From Xiphias gladius (Eukaryota > Chordata > Actinopteri > Istiophoriformes > Xiphiidae), in NCBI RefSeq assembly GCF_016859285.1, contig NC_053416.1, forward strand, positions 14,676,001 to 14,740,000: a stretch of DNA of 64,000 bases, read 5' to 3'. Position 1 is the stretch's first letter; each line of letters begins with the position of its first letter. Positions 36,429-58,667 of the stretch are shown piece after piece. Made by a program: the position numbers and the translations under genes. Under the pieces are notes generated by a model, which was not told the DNA's origin, did no database searches, and was given only the letters and a program-made list of their open reading frames with translations.

Positions 36429-37253
36429 TTTTTACTATTGTACGAGCAATACAATACCCTATTTTACTGCGCCGCCGAGACTCATTTTATGTTTACTTCT
36501 GGTACACCGTCCAGAATTGGCCTTACACTTGCCTGCAGAGAAACATCAAAATAGAATATAAAAAATAATATAAGTTAAAGTCCATTTAGTTAATGATCAT
36601 GTCAACTATAAATAAGCTCTTTGTACTGATAATATTACCCAAAGAAATTGTAGTTTTGTTATTTTTACATAAATTGCTACACGCTGTTATTTCTGACAAG
36701 CTGCCTCGGAGGGGTCCATTTTGGTGTTGACGTTAGTAGCGCCAGCTGTCAGTGGAAGCTAGCAAGAGTGCTATCTTTCTTAGCGTGTCATTTTGGGATT
36801 TTCTTTAATTTTTTAGTGAATTTTTACATTTTCCAGTCTCTGTTGTACTTATCGTCAGCATTAGATTTAAACTTAGCTTGAACAAATAGATGTGCAGATA
36901 TTTCATTTGCATTTTCGAGTTGGGTTTTCTGGCGCTGTGCTCTGCAATGTGATAGCTGTAGCTTGTTGTTAGCTTGTTGTTACCTGCGGGCAGATTTGCT
37001 GTAAACAGCTCCTCATTTTTGGAAGTCATTGTTCATAGGCAGAAAAGTTCTATCGTAAAAGGGTGGAAAGATCATGCAGCTTTATTACGGAGCTAATTAT
37101 ATACTGCGGATATTAATTGTTTTAACTTATGCTCTCCGTGCATTATGAATGAATCAGTAACGTCATCTGATTTGTAAAAAGTACATTTACCCATTGCGTG
37201 ATATAAAAGGTGTTCATTGTCAAAGAGGCTAGCGTTTGTTTAAGTCAACAAAC
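36429..37253. promoter_or_regulatory. divergent promoter region, vps36 / proser1
   Basis: The start codons of vps36 (-) and proser1 (+) are 825 bp apart with no gene between them. TATAAAA at 37202-37208 lies only ~50 bp before the proser1 ATG; a TTGACGTTAG (CRE-like core) lies near 36,727. Shared control is inferred from geometry. Confidence 0.5.
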
Positions 37254-45566
<8,313 letters not shown>

Positions 45567-47080
45567 AACCCACAGTTCACTTTGAAACATTGAGTAGACT
45601 CAAATGCTGACCCCTTATCTTAAACCCTGCCCTGTTTCGTGTTTTGGCCTTGAACCTTACAGAGCACAGGACAACAGATAGAGTGTTCAGTACTGTGTAT
45701 GTTACAGCCAGAATGACTTACCACAATGGGGAACATTACCATAAAAAACACTTGAAATAGTGTGTGGGGGAGAAGACATATTTGTTATATTATTCATAGT
45801 GAACTGTTGTAAATATCAGTTGTTTTAGGTTTAAAAATAGACTGTGACTGGTTTTTAATGTTATCTGGACTATTTTTAATGAAGATTATCAACATTTATT
45901 AGTGAATAATGAATTATAGAAAATTTGAAAAATTTACATGATATCATGTAATGACCTGATGGTATCCTCATGTAGTATTTTATGTCCAATCTCAGTAGAA
46001 AGAACATGCTTATGATACTCATTGAGTATCCTGAATTGAATATTGTATTATGAAATTAACTTTTTTGAGTCACATTTTGAAGCGGGCACACCATGAATAT
46101 TTTAAATCATTGTTCTGTGTCTGGGAGGCTCGGGGTGTTGTCTACAAAACTTGCATTTGGCAGCTCCGCTGATGTTTGTGTTATTTTCAGTGAACTTTCA
46201 CTTGTGGCTGTCAGCAGTTTACTGTGATTTACATTTTGTATGTTTACAACGTTCTTTTGACAGTGCTAGTAATGTCATTAGGGTATTTGACCAAACACAC
46301 TGTATGCAGATGTTTCTGAGAACAACGCTAAGCATTTTTCGAATGATATGTGGACTTGAGGTGTATAACGTCTTTATTCTTCAATAATGCTTTGCAACAT
46401 AGTAAAAACTGTAATTTTCCTTCATTTACTGTACACCTCAATTAGTACTCTACCCACCAGGGATTCACTCAGAGACAGTTACTTTATTTTTAGAGTAATA
46501 GACATTTTGTTTGTTACACTGTGTTGTTTTGGTTTGTTTTGCCTTTTTTTTTTTGTATTTGCAGCTGTTTTATTATTTTGTCAGTAAACTGCCGGTTGCT
46601 GTAGCTGTTTCTGTCTCTCTGTGCTATGCAGTGCCATTGCTATTGGGCAGCCCTCTTAAATCTGTTACTGAAATTGGACAAAATAATGAGAATGCCTGAT
46701 AGAAAAGAGGTTAAATGTATTTTAGTCACAGTTACAAAGACAGCGAGACATGCAGATCGTAGAGTTGAGGCCAGGCTGTTATTTGCTTTTAAAGAGCTGG
46801 AACAACTTTCACCTATTTATGTGACTTTTCACAAAATGTGCCTAGATCAAAAAGAGTTTAATAGTCTGGTAAATTGCAAGTGCTTTGGTTTAAAAAAACA
46901 AAAAACATTTATGTCGTAAAGGGACATCCCCATGGTATAATGGTCACACCTCTACTTCGTATCAGCAAAGGAAAGGTAAAAAGGTCCAGGTTTGTGGTCA
47001 GTGAAAGACTCAACTAATACAATAGTTGCTATATATTACAAATTGCATCTTCAAAAAGGAACAAATAATTTAATCTGTTG
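45567..47080. other. proser1 3' UTR and spacer
   Basis: AT-rich with no coding exon recognised. The first part is presumably the proser1 3' UTR. A weakly tRNA-like patch at 46,928-47,000 was considered and not accepted. Confidence 0.5.
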
Positions 47081-47089
47081 ATCTGCTGA

Positions 47090-47560
47090 TGTTGGGTTGC
47101 ATGAGTACAAACGGTGTAAGGGAGATGACATATATAGATGACATTATGAATGGAAGTATGTATACCCACATACTGAATGGAAAGATGACTTCCAGTCTCA
47201 AGAAACTTGGCAAGGCAGGAATTTTCCAATATGACAAAGGTTCCATCGCATTGTGAAAATCACATGAGTATGTAAAGAACAAAACGGTGAAAACTGGCCG
47301 AGCATGTCCCCTGAATTGAATCCATTAGAAAAACCTTTGGATTGTTTTAAAGCAGAAGTTAGAGCAAAAAAACCATTCCAGCAAAGACCAGCAGAAAAGA
47401 ATCATCTGTGAAGAATGGGCAGAACATATCTGCACAAGTTTGTGCAAGACTGGTATCCATGTCCAGGAGGATCGAATCTGTCATCAAAAATAAAGGTGGA
47501 TATAAAAAATATACCCCCCCCCCAAAAAAAAAAAAATCTCACTAATGAAGAGTGTACAGA
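47090..47560 (+). mobile_element. Tc1-like transposase fragment
   Basis: Shifting frames read LGCMSTNGVREMTYIDDIMN, SLKKLGKAGIFQYDKGS (matches the FQ(H/Y)D region), then about 47,298-47,350 WPSMSP-like / NPLEKPLDCFKAEVR and about 47,440-47,510 ARLVSMSRRIESVIKNKGGY, the usual order of a Tc1 DD34E domain. Several stops and frameshifts are present, the N-terminal half is missing and no terminal repeats were found. Confidence 0.7.
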
Positions 47561-49120
47561 CTTTTTTTTGCAGTTGGTTCTTTAATTGGACTTTCTATTA
47601 TTAGACCTTCTTTGGCTGAAAACCAAAAAAATAAAATTAAAATGAAATGGACACGATTTGTAACTACGTAAGATTTTAGTGATATTGACCAGGGATGTAC
47701 TCGGTTTCGTTGTATACTGTATTTTATTTCATTTTATATTTGTAGTTATTAAATCCAGCCCTGTGTATTATTGGTTTTAGAGCCTACTCACAGTGCACTA
47801 AGTGCTTTATGTGCTGCTTGTCCTCAACATCTGTAATATTGCTAAACACACTCATGGTTCTATCAGTCGTGTCAATTAGTCATGAGAGCTCACTGGAACA
47901 ATTTGCATATTTCTTTTTTCCACTTTTTCCATTCTAGTAATTTGTTGAATTATATTATCTTATTAACCAAAGCCATTGATATCAGCACATGTTTTAATAT
48001 TATACACATGAAAAAAAAAGTGATTGCAGTTTTTTAAAAAGCTTAAAATGTGATTAATTTAATTTCAAGGCACAACTGATCTGAGTCCATATAGTTTTGC
48101 TTTTTGTAAGAATTTGTCAGTTTCTCCTGTAGTAGAGTTCGACATTTTGATCCCAAAGTCTGCGAAATGCTTAAACTTTATTTAATTTCTATAATTAGCT
48201 TTACAGTATGTAACATTAATATTTTTACTCTTTTGGATCATTCACCTTGCTATTTATTATAAAGTAAACTTGATTATTTTAATATAACAACTTCATGTGA
48301 AAGCTTAATATAACAACCATGTTCACTAATGTACTATAGCAAGTGTACAGTAAATAAGGCATTTTGCTCGATTAATAATTGTCTCTCTGAAGTCTATCTA
48401 TTTAAAAAAATGCAGAATTTCCCCTACCAGTCCTTTCTTTTCTTATTTTTTTTTTCTTTTCCTTCATTCTCTCTATGTTCTTTAAATTTTCTTTTTAAAT
48501 ATTCAATTACATTTCAGCAGACACCATAAAATATTTTTAACCATGGTAGGATCTCTACAAAAAGAAAACAAACAAATAAATAAATAAAACTAAATCCAGT
48601 TTCCTCGTGTCAAATTAGTTCCTTTTACGATATCCTCTAAAGTTACGCTTTTAAATAGTTCCTCATTCCAATAGGAAGTGAAATATGGGCCAGTACAACA
48701 CTAAATTCTGGATTTATACCTCATACAAATACTATCACGACATTATTTTGTAATGTATTTAAGTGGGTTGGAACTGGTAAGGGTCACTATGCAAACTTCC
48801 CATTGGGCGATCTCTTAGTGACAGTTGCCAGTATATGAGTCAGATTTAATAATATATGAATTTCATGTTATCATATATGGTATATTACAGTATATTAGAT
48901 CAATTCCTTCATTTATAGGCAGGTAAGCAGGACTTGTTTGGATCTTCCATGATTCATACATGAAACATGCATTTTATACACTTACTGTACAGAATGTCAA
49001 AAGCTCTGAGATTATCCAGTGACCTTTTAGCATTATGATGATTTACTTTGTTGATGATCAACTCAGAGGCAGAGCCACACCTACACCCTCCCTGAGCTAC
49101 ATTATATTGCAGCAATATAG
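47561..49120. other. spacer before stoml3
   Basis: AT-rich, no gene, RNA gene or repeat recognised apart from short homopolymer runs. Confidence 0.5.
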
Positions 49121-49121
49121 C

Positions 49122-49128
49122 TTTAAAA
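49122..49128 (+). promoter_or_regulatory. TATA-like box of stoml3
   Basis: TTTAAAA about 80 bp before the ATG at 49208. The TSS would fall near 49,150 and give a short leader. Confidence 0.4.
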
Positions 49129-49207
49129 GGCTGGGTGACTCCCTCCTGATTAGGTGCACTTTAACAAACTCTCTCAACACATTTCCCCTGTCAGTTCTGA
49201 GCAATAC

Positions 49208-52200
49208 ATGGAAATGGAGGACCAAATGGAAAGCCAAAAGAGAAGAGGAATGAGCAAAGAAGACTTAATATGTAAGCTAAACCACATTTTCCTTGACCGT
49301 CTTTTCTTCTGAGCATTAATATTACACAACTGGTTGTTACAGGCTTAGATCATCAAATGAAATGTTTATTTTTTTTTATCATGAGCTCCATGTTGAATGT
49401 ACATTGCCCTTAAGTGATCCGTTATGTGGGTAGGAGTGTATTCTGTATGCCACCGTGTAGGTGGAAAGCAGACGCCGGGGCATAGTGTAACTCCATCGTC
49501 ATAGAGACAGAAATCACATGTCACAGAGATAAAGAGTCCCAAAAGCATGTGACTGTGAATGTTTGTATGTGTCTTTCTGAATTTGTGTGTCTGTATCCAT
49601 GCTCTGTGAAGTCAAAAAAGAAAAGGACAATTGTCATTTTGCACAGCTGGCTTTGGCTTGTGTATAGATGTTCCTTCATTGGGTTGCAGATACAGGCTTG
49701 TTTTCATATAAGTTTTTTCAGCATAATGGTTTTCCCATGTCTTTAATATCGCCAACCTGTTGGACAGGATCATGTTACTTCGAAAGCTGTGTACACATCA
49801 GTTACACGAATTCTCTTTCAACAAGGTCTCTGTGGCTGAGCACAAACCAGACACAATATGTGTGTAGTCCCGATTGAAATTCTTTGAAAGCCTCAGTGAA
49901 AGTTTTCCAGCCCAATAAACAAGCTTTGGTGCTTTTTTTTTTTTTTTAATTTATTTAATTGAAAAAAAAAAATAAACAAACAGCTATAATGAAGACTGAA
50001 ACAATGTAAGCTAGGATTATATGATAACAACCATGTTAAACTCTTAACCAACGTACGCAATCGTATGCGCGGTTTTGCGATGTGCAATAATGCTCCTTTA
50101 CAGTTGAATGCAACAGCAGCATTTCATCAGCTCAACAACAGGAAACATGGTTCCGGTGGCTTGACCTAGAAAGAGGGAATAATGTTGTTTATAACAATCG
50201 GACAAAGTAAATGGTAACCATAGCGGTACAATGCAACGAAGTTGAGGCTTTTTGCAAATGAAAATATAACTATCATTTTCTGACAGTGTAATACAACTGG
50301 GAGCTCAGGAATCAACCATAAAGTCAAGTGTCAGTATGAAATGGAATGACTTTGTTGCAAAACATGCAGAGATAAAGACTGAAATTATTTGAGCTGGAAA
50401 CTATGACAGAGTGTGACACGTGGACCCTTCCCTCACTTAATGACTTCTTTTATTTCTAAAGTGGCCCTCCAGGGATCATGTTGAATGAGTAAACATTTTT
50501 CTCTTTGTCCTGTGTGTGTGAGAGGCTCTCTGCGTGTAAACTGCTAGTATCACTGTTTGATCTAAGATGAAAACCAGAAGTAAAATCCATTAATTAATCA
50601 AATGATAACTAATTTATCCATTAGTTATACATAATGTTCTATAATGATTTCAAAGACAATAGTAATTACTCTTGTTTGCACAAGACTTTTATTTATAAAA
50701 GGCATTTAAATTGGGCTGGTACGCTCTTCTTTGTATCCACGCAGTTTTGGACAAATAATCGGTGTATTGTATAGTTTCGGCCTTCTCAGCAGTTAAGGGG
50801 CGAAAGTTTTCCTTAATGTCTCCTGTGTTGCACTTACAGAGTGCTAAAATACATCACCTCTACTTCCAAAGGGATCCAAAGTCATTTTAAACTGGTTTCT
50901 GATCATTGACATTCTGGACACTCAAAAACACACCGTTCACTCTCTCTTGCTCTCCATCTCTCTCTCTCTCTAGCTGAACGGACTGGGTCTTTGGGATGCA
51001 TTGGTTGGTTGATAGTCATATTGTCCGGCATCTTCGTAATTCTCCTCTTCCCCATCACCATCTGGTTTTGTCTGAAGGTGAGTCAACTCAATAAATCGTT
51101 GCAATGGGCCGAAGAGAAGAAACCACTATTTAAATCTGAATGTGAACTGACCTTGTGTTGGTGTCCTTCCTGTCGGTATTGCAGATTGTTCAGGAGTATG
51201 AGCGTGCTGTCATCTTCAGACTGGGCCGCATCACAGACAGGAAGGCAAAAGGACCAGGTAGAGACCCTAACAATTTCTATACTTTGTAACTAACAGTGAC
51301 TAAAAAATACTGGATTGGGGGTACAATTGGTGATTTACTACAAAGTAATGTCAGACTGATGCAAGATAGTAATATTTACTGATAATTCATGTTGTTTTCC
51401 CTCTTTTGTTCACAGGCATTTTCTTTATTTTGCCCTGCACTGATTCCTTTGTGAAAGTTGATCTGCGAACAGTTTCATTTGACATCCCACCACAAGAGGT
51501 AGGGGTTGGCCCAACAACAACACTATACTCTCCCAGGGAAATGCTCTTTTGCAGCATTTTGAACACGATTTCAGTTCAAATCTGTGGACACACACACAAA
51601 CTGTCATGTATTTCTATTCTAGATCCTGACCAAGGACTCAGTTACAATTTGTGTGGATGGAGTGGTGTACTTCCGGGTAAGCGACCCCATCGCCTCTGTG
51701 GCCAACGTGTCTAATGCTGACTTTGCCACCCGTCTGCTGGCACAAACCACCCTCAGAAACGTTCTGGGGACTAAGAACTTGGCTGAGGTCTTGTCTGACC
51801 GTGAGGGCATCGCTCACAGCATGCAGGTACAGATTCTAAAGCCCATTTAAAGCTAGAAAGCCTTTGAAACTAGAAGCAGAGAACAACTGGAAAATGAATT
51901 ACAATGTTGGGTAAAATTAGTGTTTGACATTCGATGCTGATAAAATGTTGTGATGTGGTTTCAATAGATTTTTCACAAGAATTCCCTTTTAGAAAATTAC
52001 TATTTACTGAACAATCTGACGCATCTCAGTTTTGGCATGATGATTCAGTATCACTCTCTTTTGAACCTTTGAATTTACAAAGCGGAGACTCTCAGGTGGG
52101 TATCTCTGGCTTCAGCTATCATATCTGTGCTGAACAAAAGTGAAGCTTGTTCATAGCTGTTTGTTGGAGGAGAGGACATCTTAAAAAAACATTTAAAAAA

Positions 52201-52884
52201 TACGCACAGACATTTGGTTGGCTTGATTGTTTATCTCTGGTGAACAGCCTTATAAGTAAATTTCCTATGTGGTTTCTTATGGAATAAGTTCAGTATTTTT
52301 CTCCACATGGGACATGTAGATCCTACTGGATTAATGCACATTACATTGTAAACTACAGGTGTAAGCTCTTTCTCTCTTTTCCAGACCAACCTGGATGAAG
52401 CCACAGACAACTGGGGCATCAAGGTGGAGCGTGTGGAGATAAAAGATGTGAAGCTGCCAGTTCAGCTGCAGAGAGCCATGGCTGCTGAAGCGGAGGCTGC
52501 ACGAGAGGCCAGAGCCAAGGTCAGGACATGAAACATGACACATACAGTACATGTTTACTGTGTTGCACAAGCATGTAGTGCGCACACGAGTACTTAACAG
52601 TTATTAGGAGAGAAAACAAGCATTATTTTCAGGTGTTCACTTTTAGGGTAGTTCTAGTGTGCTATCCTAATCTCTCTTTCTTGCTCTACGTACAGGTGAT
52701 TGCAGCCGAGGGTGAGATGAATGCATCTCGCGCCCTTAAGGAGGCGTCCCTCGTGATTGCAGAGTCTCCGTCGGCCCTGCAGCTTCGCTACCTGCAGACT
52801 CTCAACACCATCGCAGCGGAGAAGAACTCCACCATCATCTTCCCTCTGCCCATGGATGTCATGGCTCACTTCATGCGGAAGTGA
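49208..52884 (+). CDS. stoml3: stomatin-like protein 3
   Basis: SPFH-domain membrane scaffold of sensory neurons that tunes mechanosensitive and acid-sensing channels. Exons: 49208-49271, 50974-51077, 51185-51257, 51416-51498, 51623-51826, 52385-52519, 52696-52884; 852 nt, 283 aa (human 291). A short acidic/basic N-terminus ([14 protein letters not shown]) precedes the hydrophobic hairpin [20 protein letters not shown], with the family's kink proline. The SPFH domain runs from [13 protein letters not shown] through [59 protein letters not shown] and AEGEMNAS, ending [20 protein letters not shown] and a C-terminus shorter than in human. The first exon was chosen by phase and donor (TTAATAT|GTAAGC). 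Same strand and order after proser1 as in human. ATTAAA at 53208-53213 may be the poly(A) signal. Confidence 0.93.
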
Positions 52885-55800
52885 TTCCTCAGTGATACCT
52901 CAATATGCCGGTCCCTGTGAGCTAAAACATGGTTGGGATCGGGGTACATTACTGTAGCCCCGTGTAAAATAACTGTCAGGATGCAAGGTCATGCATCCGG
53001 ACAGTTATGGATGGTTTATATAATTAAGCTGGGACCAGGCCAGGCCTGCTAACCAATGTGATTTTGATTAAACAGAGAGCAGTCAACATAGTTTACATGT
53101 CCCTAAATTTTGCTATGAAACCAGTTTCATAAATGATATAGTAAATAGTGTAACATTTATGATATTATACAGTCTGATGTAATATTGATCATTTGCATAT
53201 TTTATACATTAAAATGTTTCAAAGTAAGTGTTGAAGTTTTATTCTCAGACATACAGCCTCCTGTCTTGATTTTTGACTCCCAAATATCTCCATATTCTTG
53301 AAATATTGTTTATGTTTTGGTCATTTCACTGGCACAGAATGATGTTGGTGGTTTTGTCTCTGCACTCTAACTTTGAACAGTATTGTTAAAAATCCTCAAC
53401 TTCAGGTAACATTTCTGAAGCAAGCTGGTCCGGTGGCTAAATGCTGCTTAAGATTTTAAAAATGAAAAGAGGGAAGTGAGTCTTGAGGCTGAATGTTATT
53501 GCTGGATATAAGTGAAAACAGAGAAAGTTAAACAAAAAAGGATATCTGATAATATACTTTGAGACCAGTCCTGAATATACAGTATTACATATGCTGTTAA
53601 CTAGGACCAGCACTCGTTTCCACAATACATGTTGCAGGTAAACACACCTGAACAAGAGAATGGAGGGCAGGACTTATCCTTGAATGAAACATGAACATCC
53701 CATGAGTTTTCCTTCAATATTTTTAATAGTGTGTTTTCCCCGAAAAGTACAAATAAAATCATCAACATACTGTGTATACATTACATGTTGAACTATCTCA
53801 TTCCTCATCCTCTAGGCCTCCTACAGTATGCTACAGTTACATTTTGACCATCACAAATGCAGAGAGGTAAAAGAAGAGAAAGGGAGCGCGAGAAACAGCA
53901 AAGACGGAAAAAACATGCTTCTATTACTTTGTTGATGCACTAAGACACAACTCCTGTTGTAAATGTATTTACATTCAAACATACAATCAGTGCCAGAACA
54001 AATTCAGTAAACTTTGTCTCTGGTGCAAATCCACAAGGGGTAATTGTATAGCTTACCTAGACAGAATCAAATTCTAGTGCTTTAAGTTGGCAAGCCATGG
54101 AAACATTTGCTACAACAGCATTTAAATATCAACATGGATGTTTGAATGTCTACTAAATTACCCATGTTTCTTGAGGGGAGGCTCAAACAAGTGCTACATA
54201 TTAAATGGCTGCTACATAGTGTTCAGACAAGAGGCCCTTCTATATGAAACAAAATCACATGAATGACTCTTATAAAATGCAGTCATTACATTTTTGACAT
54301 TCAGCGCATAGTGAGACACAGATGTCCACAGGACACATTGAGGGGTCATTACAATACCAGTTCATTGTTTAGAAATCATAGTCCATTCAAAGGTGAATTA
54401 TTAATTTGAAATGAAATCGGTAACTTTATGCTGTCATTTGTAAACAATAGTTTTTGTTGCATCCTTGTAGACTGTATTTTTTGCTCCTGAAGTGACCTTG
54501 TGGAGGACCCTGAAGAATCATTCAATGAAGTAGGTCAACTGCAATCCTAAACATTTGAAAACACAGTGACTTTCTGACTGGTATATTCTTACAATTGCTT
54601 GTTATGCAAAGACATTCTCAAAATCATCAGTGTCGGTATAAAATTGGTGAGAATTGAGATACATTTCTCAAATCCTATGCTGTTCTTGACATTCTTTTGT
54701 TTAAGAGCATTTCACCCTGTGTTAAATGCCCTTATGTATCATACAAAAAATCTTGAAGATCCATGAAAAGAATCCCTTTTCACTTTTTCACAACCATCAA
54801 AAGTGCTGGTATTGCAATTAGAGATCCACCTAAAAGTCTATTACTGAAAAACTGGCAACCCAGAAACATCCTCCTTTACATGCTGGTAAAAGTTTACATT
54901 TACTCAACCTGTAACTTAACAGAAAAAGTGACCAGGGACGATGCAAGGAGTCTCAAGGCCCGGTGACAGGCCTCGATACTGCCCTCCCTCCCTCCCTTGC
55001 ATCTATTTAACTTTTAACAATATTACATTAGTTGCTAACCCTAACCCATGCTCCCATTAGCAATTTTGCTATAACTGCCTACAGCCAACGCAAACTTACC
55101 CTCATTCCTTCTCACTGGCCTCAGCTGATTTTCATGTATAGTCGGAAACCGCGTTGGCTTAGTTTGTTAATGTGCACGTAAATCACTGAGATTACACTGT
55201 AAAATGCTGTTGTTCTTCAGTTTTGACTTGGTCAAAGCCAGATGAAAGATTAGGACCCTGAGGGTAAGTTAGTCAGTAGAGTACAGTACAGGAGGCAGCT
55301 ATGACATACTGTAGGATATAAAATAATTCTCATTTTTATACAGCAAAGGTTGGTTTCTATATTGTATTTTATATAAGTGGAAATTTATCTTGGCAAATAT
55401 CTTGCGTATAATGTTCTGTAGAGAAGCTATACAAGAGAAAATTTAAAGCATTTCTAATCTAAATTCGGAAAATAATTCCCTGAACAATATATTCTTGCAC
55501 ACTTAGAAGTCAGTGTAGTTTGTAAAAGTTCAGAACATAATAATCAAAGAATAAAAACTGTCATTCAGATAAACAAACCAGTAGGGGTTAACCAGAGGTT
55601 ATGAGGAGGCTGACACGGGTTCAGAAAGGGCTACACTAATCTAGTACATCACAAAGAGGTAAACAGAGGGTTAACCTATATATATTTTTAAACCTACATA
55701 GCTTATAGAACCATATCATATCGTAACACAGTCCCCTGAACATCACCTATGAATGTGATGAAACCAAGTGAAAAAACTGTGCAGTGTATCTCCTGGAGTA

Positions 55801-56085
55801 CATTGCATATTCTACTTGTGTCCCATAGGTGATGATATCTTCAAAGTTACAAACACCATTCATTTCCTTCACACCTCAAGCTTAATAAAATGACAGGTCA
55901 CAGCAATAATAAGCTTCACGTTAAGACTGGAAGACTTTCACAGTACATGCATGCTTTAGTAGCAAAATACATGTAACAAACAAATTAGATATAAACAGCA
56001 CATTATAAAGAAATCCACAACAATCTTTAAAACAGTGATTCCTGTGCTAGGTTTCCCCCTTAGCTTTGAGCTCCCTGGTAGATGT

Positions 56086-56135
<50 letters not shown>

Positions 56136-57005
56136 GAGCTACAGACACAACAGACTGCACATTCCCGCTGAGGTAAATATAAAATGGCAGATGTAGTTTT
56201 TGCAAGTTGACCTGAGGGATCCCAAAAGTGAAGAGTAGCTCATATGGCGAGACGCTGTAGGAAGACCGGGCAAGGTTTTAAAAGACTTTGAACATCGAGT
56301 CCTCTGTATTATGCAGGTAAAATGGCTGGGGTTCCAGGGAGGGTGTCCCACACAAGTAAAATATCAACACTGAACTAATTACAAAATGTTAAATACACCT
56401 TGAGGAGGATGAGAAACATGATTTACTCTGATTTACAAATCAATTCTTTATGCAAAGTCCTTTATGAAAAAAAATGTTGGTCATTCTCTGCTGGTGAGAT
56501 GGCAGGACCAAGTATAAGGCGCTTTTTTGGGGATTTTTCCGGATGAAAAACAAAACATAAAAACACTTCAGCGGAAAGCTGCTTCAGTTCATGACCCAGA
56601 ATTGCAATTCATCATTTAAAAACAGAAGCGAGACTCATGACTACCCATGCAGGGGAAGTTTAGCGATTTGTCGTCACTATCATACAGTATTTACAGTCTA
56701 CATTTCAAGACTCTGTATTAATACAAGTTGGGACAAAGGACTGAGCTGCAGTCACTGGTGTAAAATGTCCCATTACAGTATTATCTGTGCTATTATATCT
56801 CTGTGTATAAAGTTGATGCATGATGGACACCACCAGCCGTAGAGGCTGTGTGACCTCAGTGCTTTGACACTTTACTGTCTGAACACATTCATTGTTTTTC
56901 TCCCACAATTGCGTTCACATTCACAAAAGGAGGAAGAGAGAGGAGAATGAGAGGAAATGAAAGAGAAGGAGCCAGGTAAGAAAATGAAGGGAGAAAGATG
57001 TCAGT
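52885..57005. other. convergent spacer: stoml3 3' UTR and probable long mtus2 3' UTR
   Basis: No coding exon recognised. A minus-strand ATTAAA (53722-53727) could end a ~3.3-kb mtus2 3' UTR, which would then include the (GTT)n tract at 56,085-56,136. Inferred only. Confidence 0.4.
56085..56136. repeat. (GTT)n microsatellite
   Basis: About 17 GTT units; (CAA)n on the minus strand, probably inside the mtus2 3' UTR. Confidence 0.95.
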
Positions 57006-58269
57006 TTATCTCTGTAGAGAGTTGAGACTAGCAGTTGAGTTACAGCGGTGGGCCGACGCTCTGTGTGTGGGCGTGGCCGGGCCAGGGGAGTAATTTTGAT
57101 TGCTTGCTGCCCTGTGAGTGGGTGTGGCTGGTCCTGGGGAGAGATTTTGATTGGTGGTGGCCCTGTGGGAGGGGGAGGAGTACTGAACCTGCTGGGGACA
57201 ACCGTGGCAGTGAGTCGGGGAGTCGCACCCTGCTACAGGTGAGGAGGAGAAGAATGGGGATGAGGGGACGGGGGAGGGGGAGAAGGAGCGATGTAGTGGG
57301 GAGGAGGCGGGGGACATGAGGGGACTGGTCTGGAGACGCCACAGCAGCTCCTCGTTGTTCCGACTCAGCCGCTTCTTCTCAGTGCTCTCCTTCTCGACAG
57401 ACTCCTGGAGGTTGGCATTCTCTTCTGATAGTTGCCTGCAGGGGAAACAGAACAGAGGAAGGTAATGTTCGCTTAAAGATGATGAAGATAACAGCATTAA
57501 GTATAATGATGATGACTGCCCGTGTCTTACCTGGACATGGCTAGGTTTGTTTCAATACGAATCTTCAGAGCTTCATTCTGCTGCTGCAGAACCTGGACCT
57601 TCTCTTCGAGGAACACGTTCTTTTGGGCCTGCTCAAAAGTAGAACACAAGCATAGTGCAATCTTTCATTCACCAGACACACTGGCCATTATGTGTATCCA
57701 AACGAGTGTGCATGCTTGTGTTTTTGTAGTGGCTCTGGAGTCGGAGACGGGGGTTGAGATGGCTTATTTGAGCCTACCACTTTCTCCAGGTCAGAGATCT
57801 TCTTCTCTTGCTCGTGTATCTGCAGGTTCTTCATTTCTACAACTTCCTTCAAGCTCTTCAGATCTTGCTCAATGTGTTGGTACGGCGCTAAAGCATCCTG
57901 TTACAGAAAAGGAAAGGACTTACAGAGAGCAATACTGGAATTGAGAAAGATAGCACTTACACTGGCAGGATTGTAGGTTAAATACCCATTTGGGCCATTT
58001 ATAATAAATATTTATTCATACATCTACATTATACTTTGTGACACATTTCTTATATGCTTATTTATTTGAAAGATGAATTCAGTCATGTAGGTCTACTGTA
58101 CACTGTCTGTGTTTCTCTTATATGCAAACTCACAACTATCTGTTCATCCGTACTCTTCCTCAAAGCCTCCTCAAAACGTTTGGCTCTGTCCCTCAGACTC
58201 TGATTTTGAAATGTGAGGGTATCCACTTGATCCTGAGCAAGCACACACACACACACACACACGCACGCA

Positions 58270-58321
<52 letters not shown>

Positions 58322-58667
58322 ATTAGTGTGTATCAACCAAAAAAATAAAACATTAAGTGTCTTTTTTACTGGAATCATACCTGTAGAGAAAGCCGGAGTT
58401 TCTCAAAATCCTCCTCTAAAAGCATCTTCTGTTGCTCATGAGCTTTCCTTAAGTCTACACACAGATTCAGAGGCATGAAAAAGGAGAGGTGGCGTTGTTC
58501 CTAGCAGTGCTGGTGTCATATTGTGTTACTCAAATGACATCTAAAATCATACCTCTCATAGTGCGGGCGTGCTCCTCATGCAGTGTTGCCATGGTGATGT
58601 TATGCATGTCTCTGAGCTCCTGAATGGCTGCCTGGTGGTTGACTGTCATCTCCTCCACCTAACACAA

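Noticed and set aside
46928-47005. Patch resembling a tRNA (CCATGGTATAATGG A-box-like, CTTCGTA anticodon-like loop, GGTTTGTGGTC B-box-like)
   Set aside because: The stems do not pair into a cloverleaf by eye and the B box is poor. At most a relic of a tRNA-derived SINE; a tRNA covariance-model scan would decide.
57035-57319. Plus-strand Gly/Trp-rich ORFs
   Set aside because: Exact antisense of the repetitive mtus2 tail; the composition follows from the sense-strand SPGPATP repeats.
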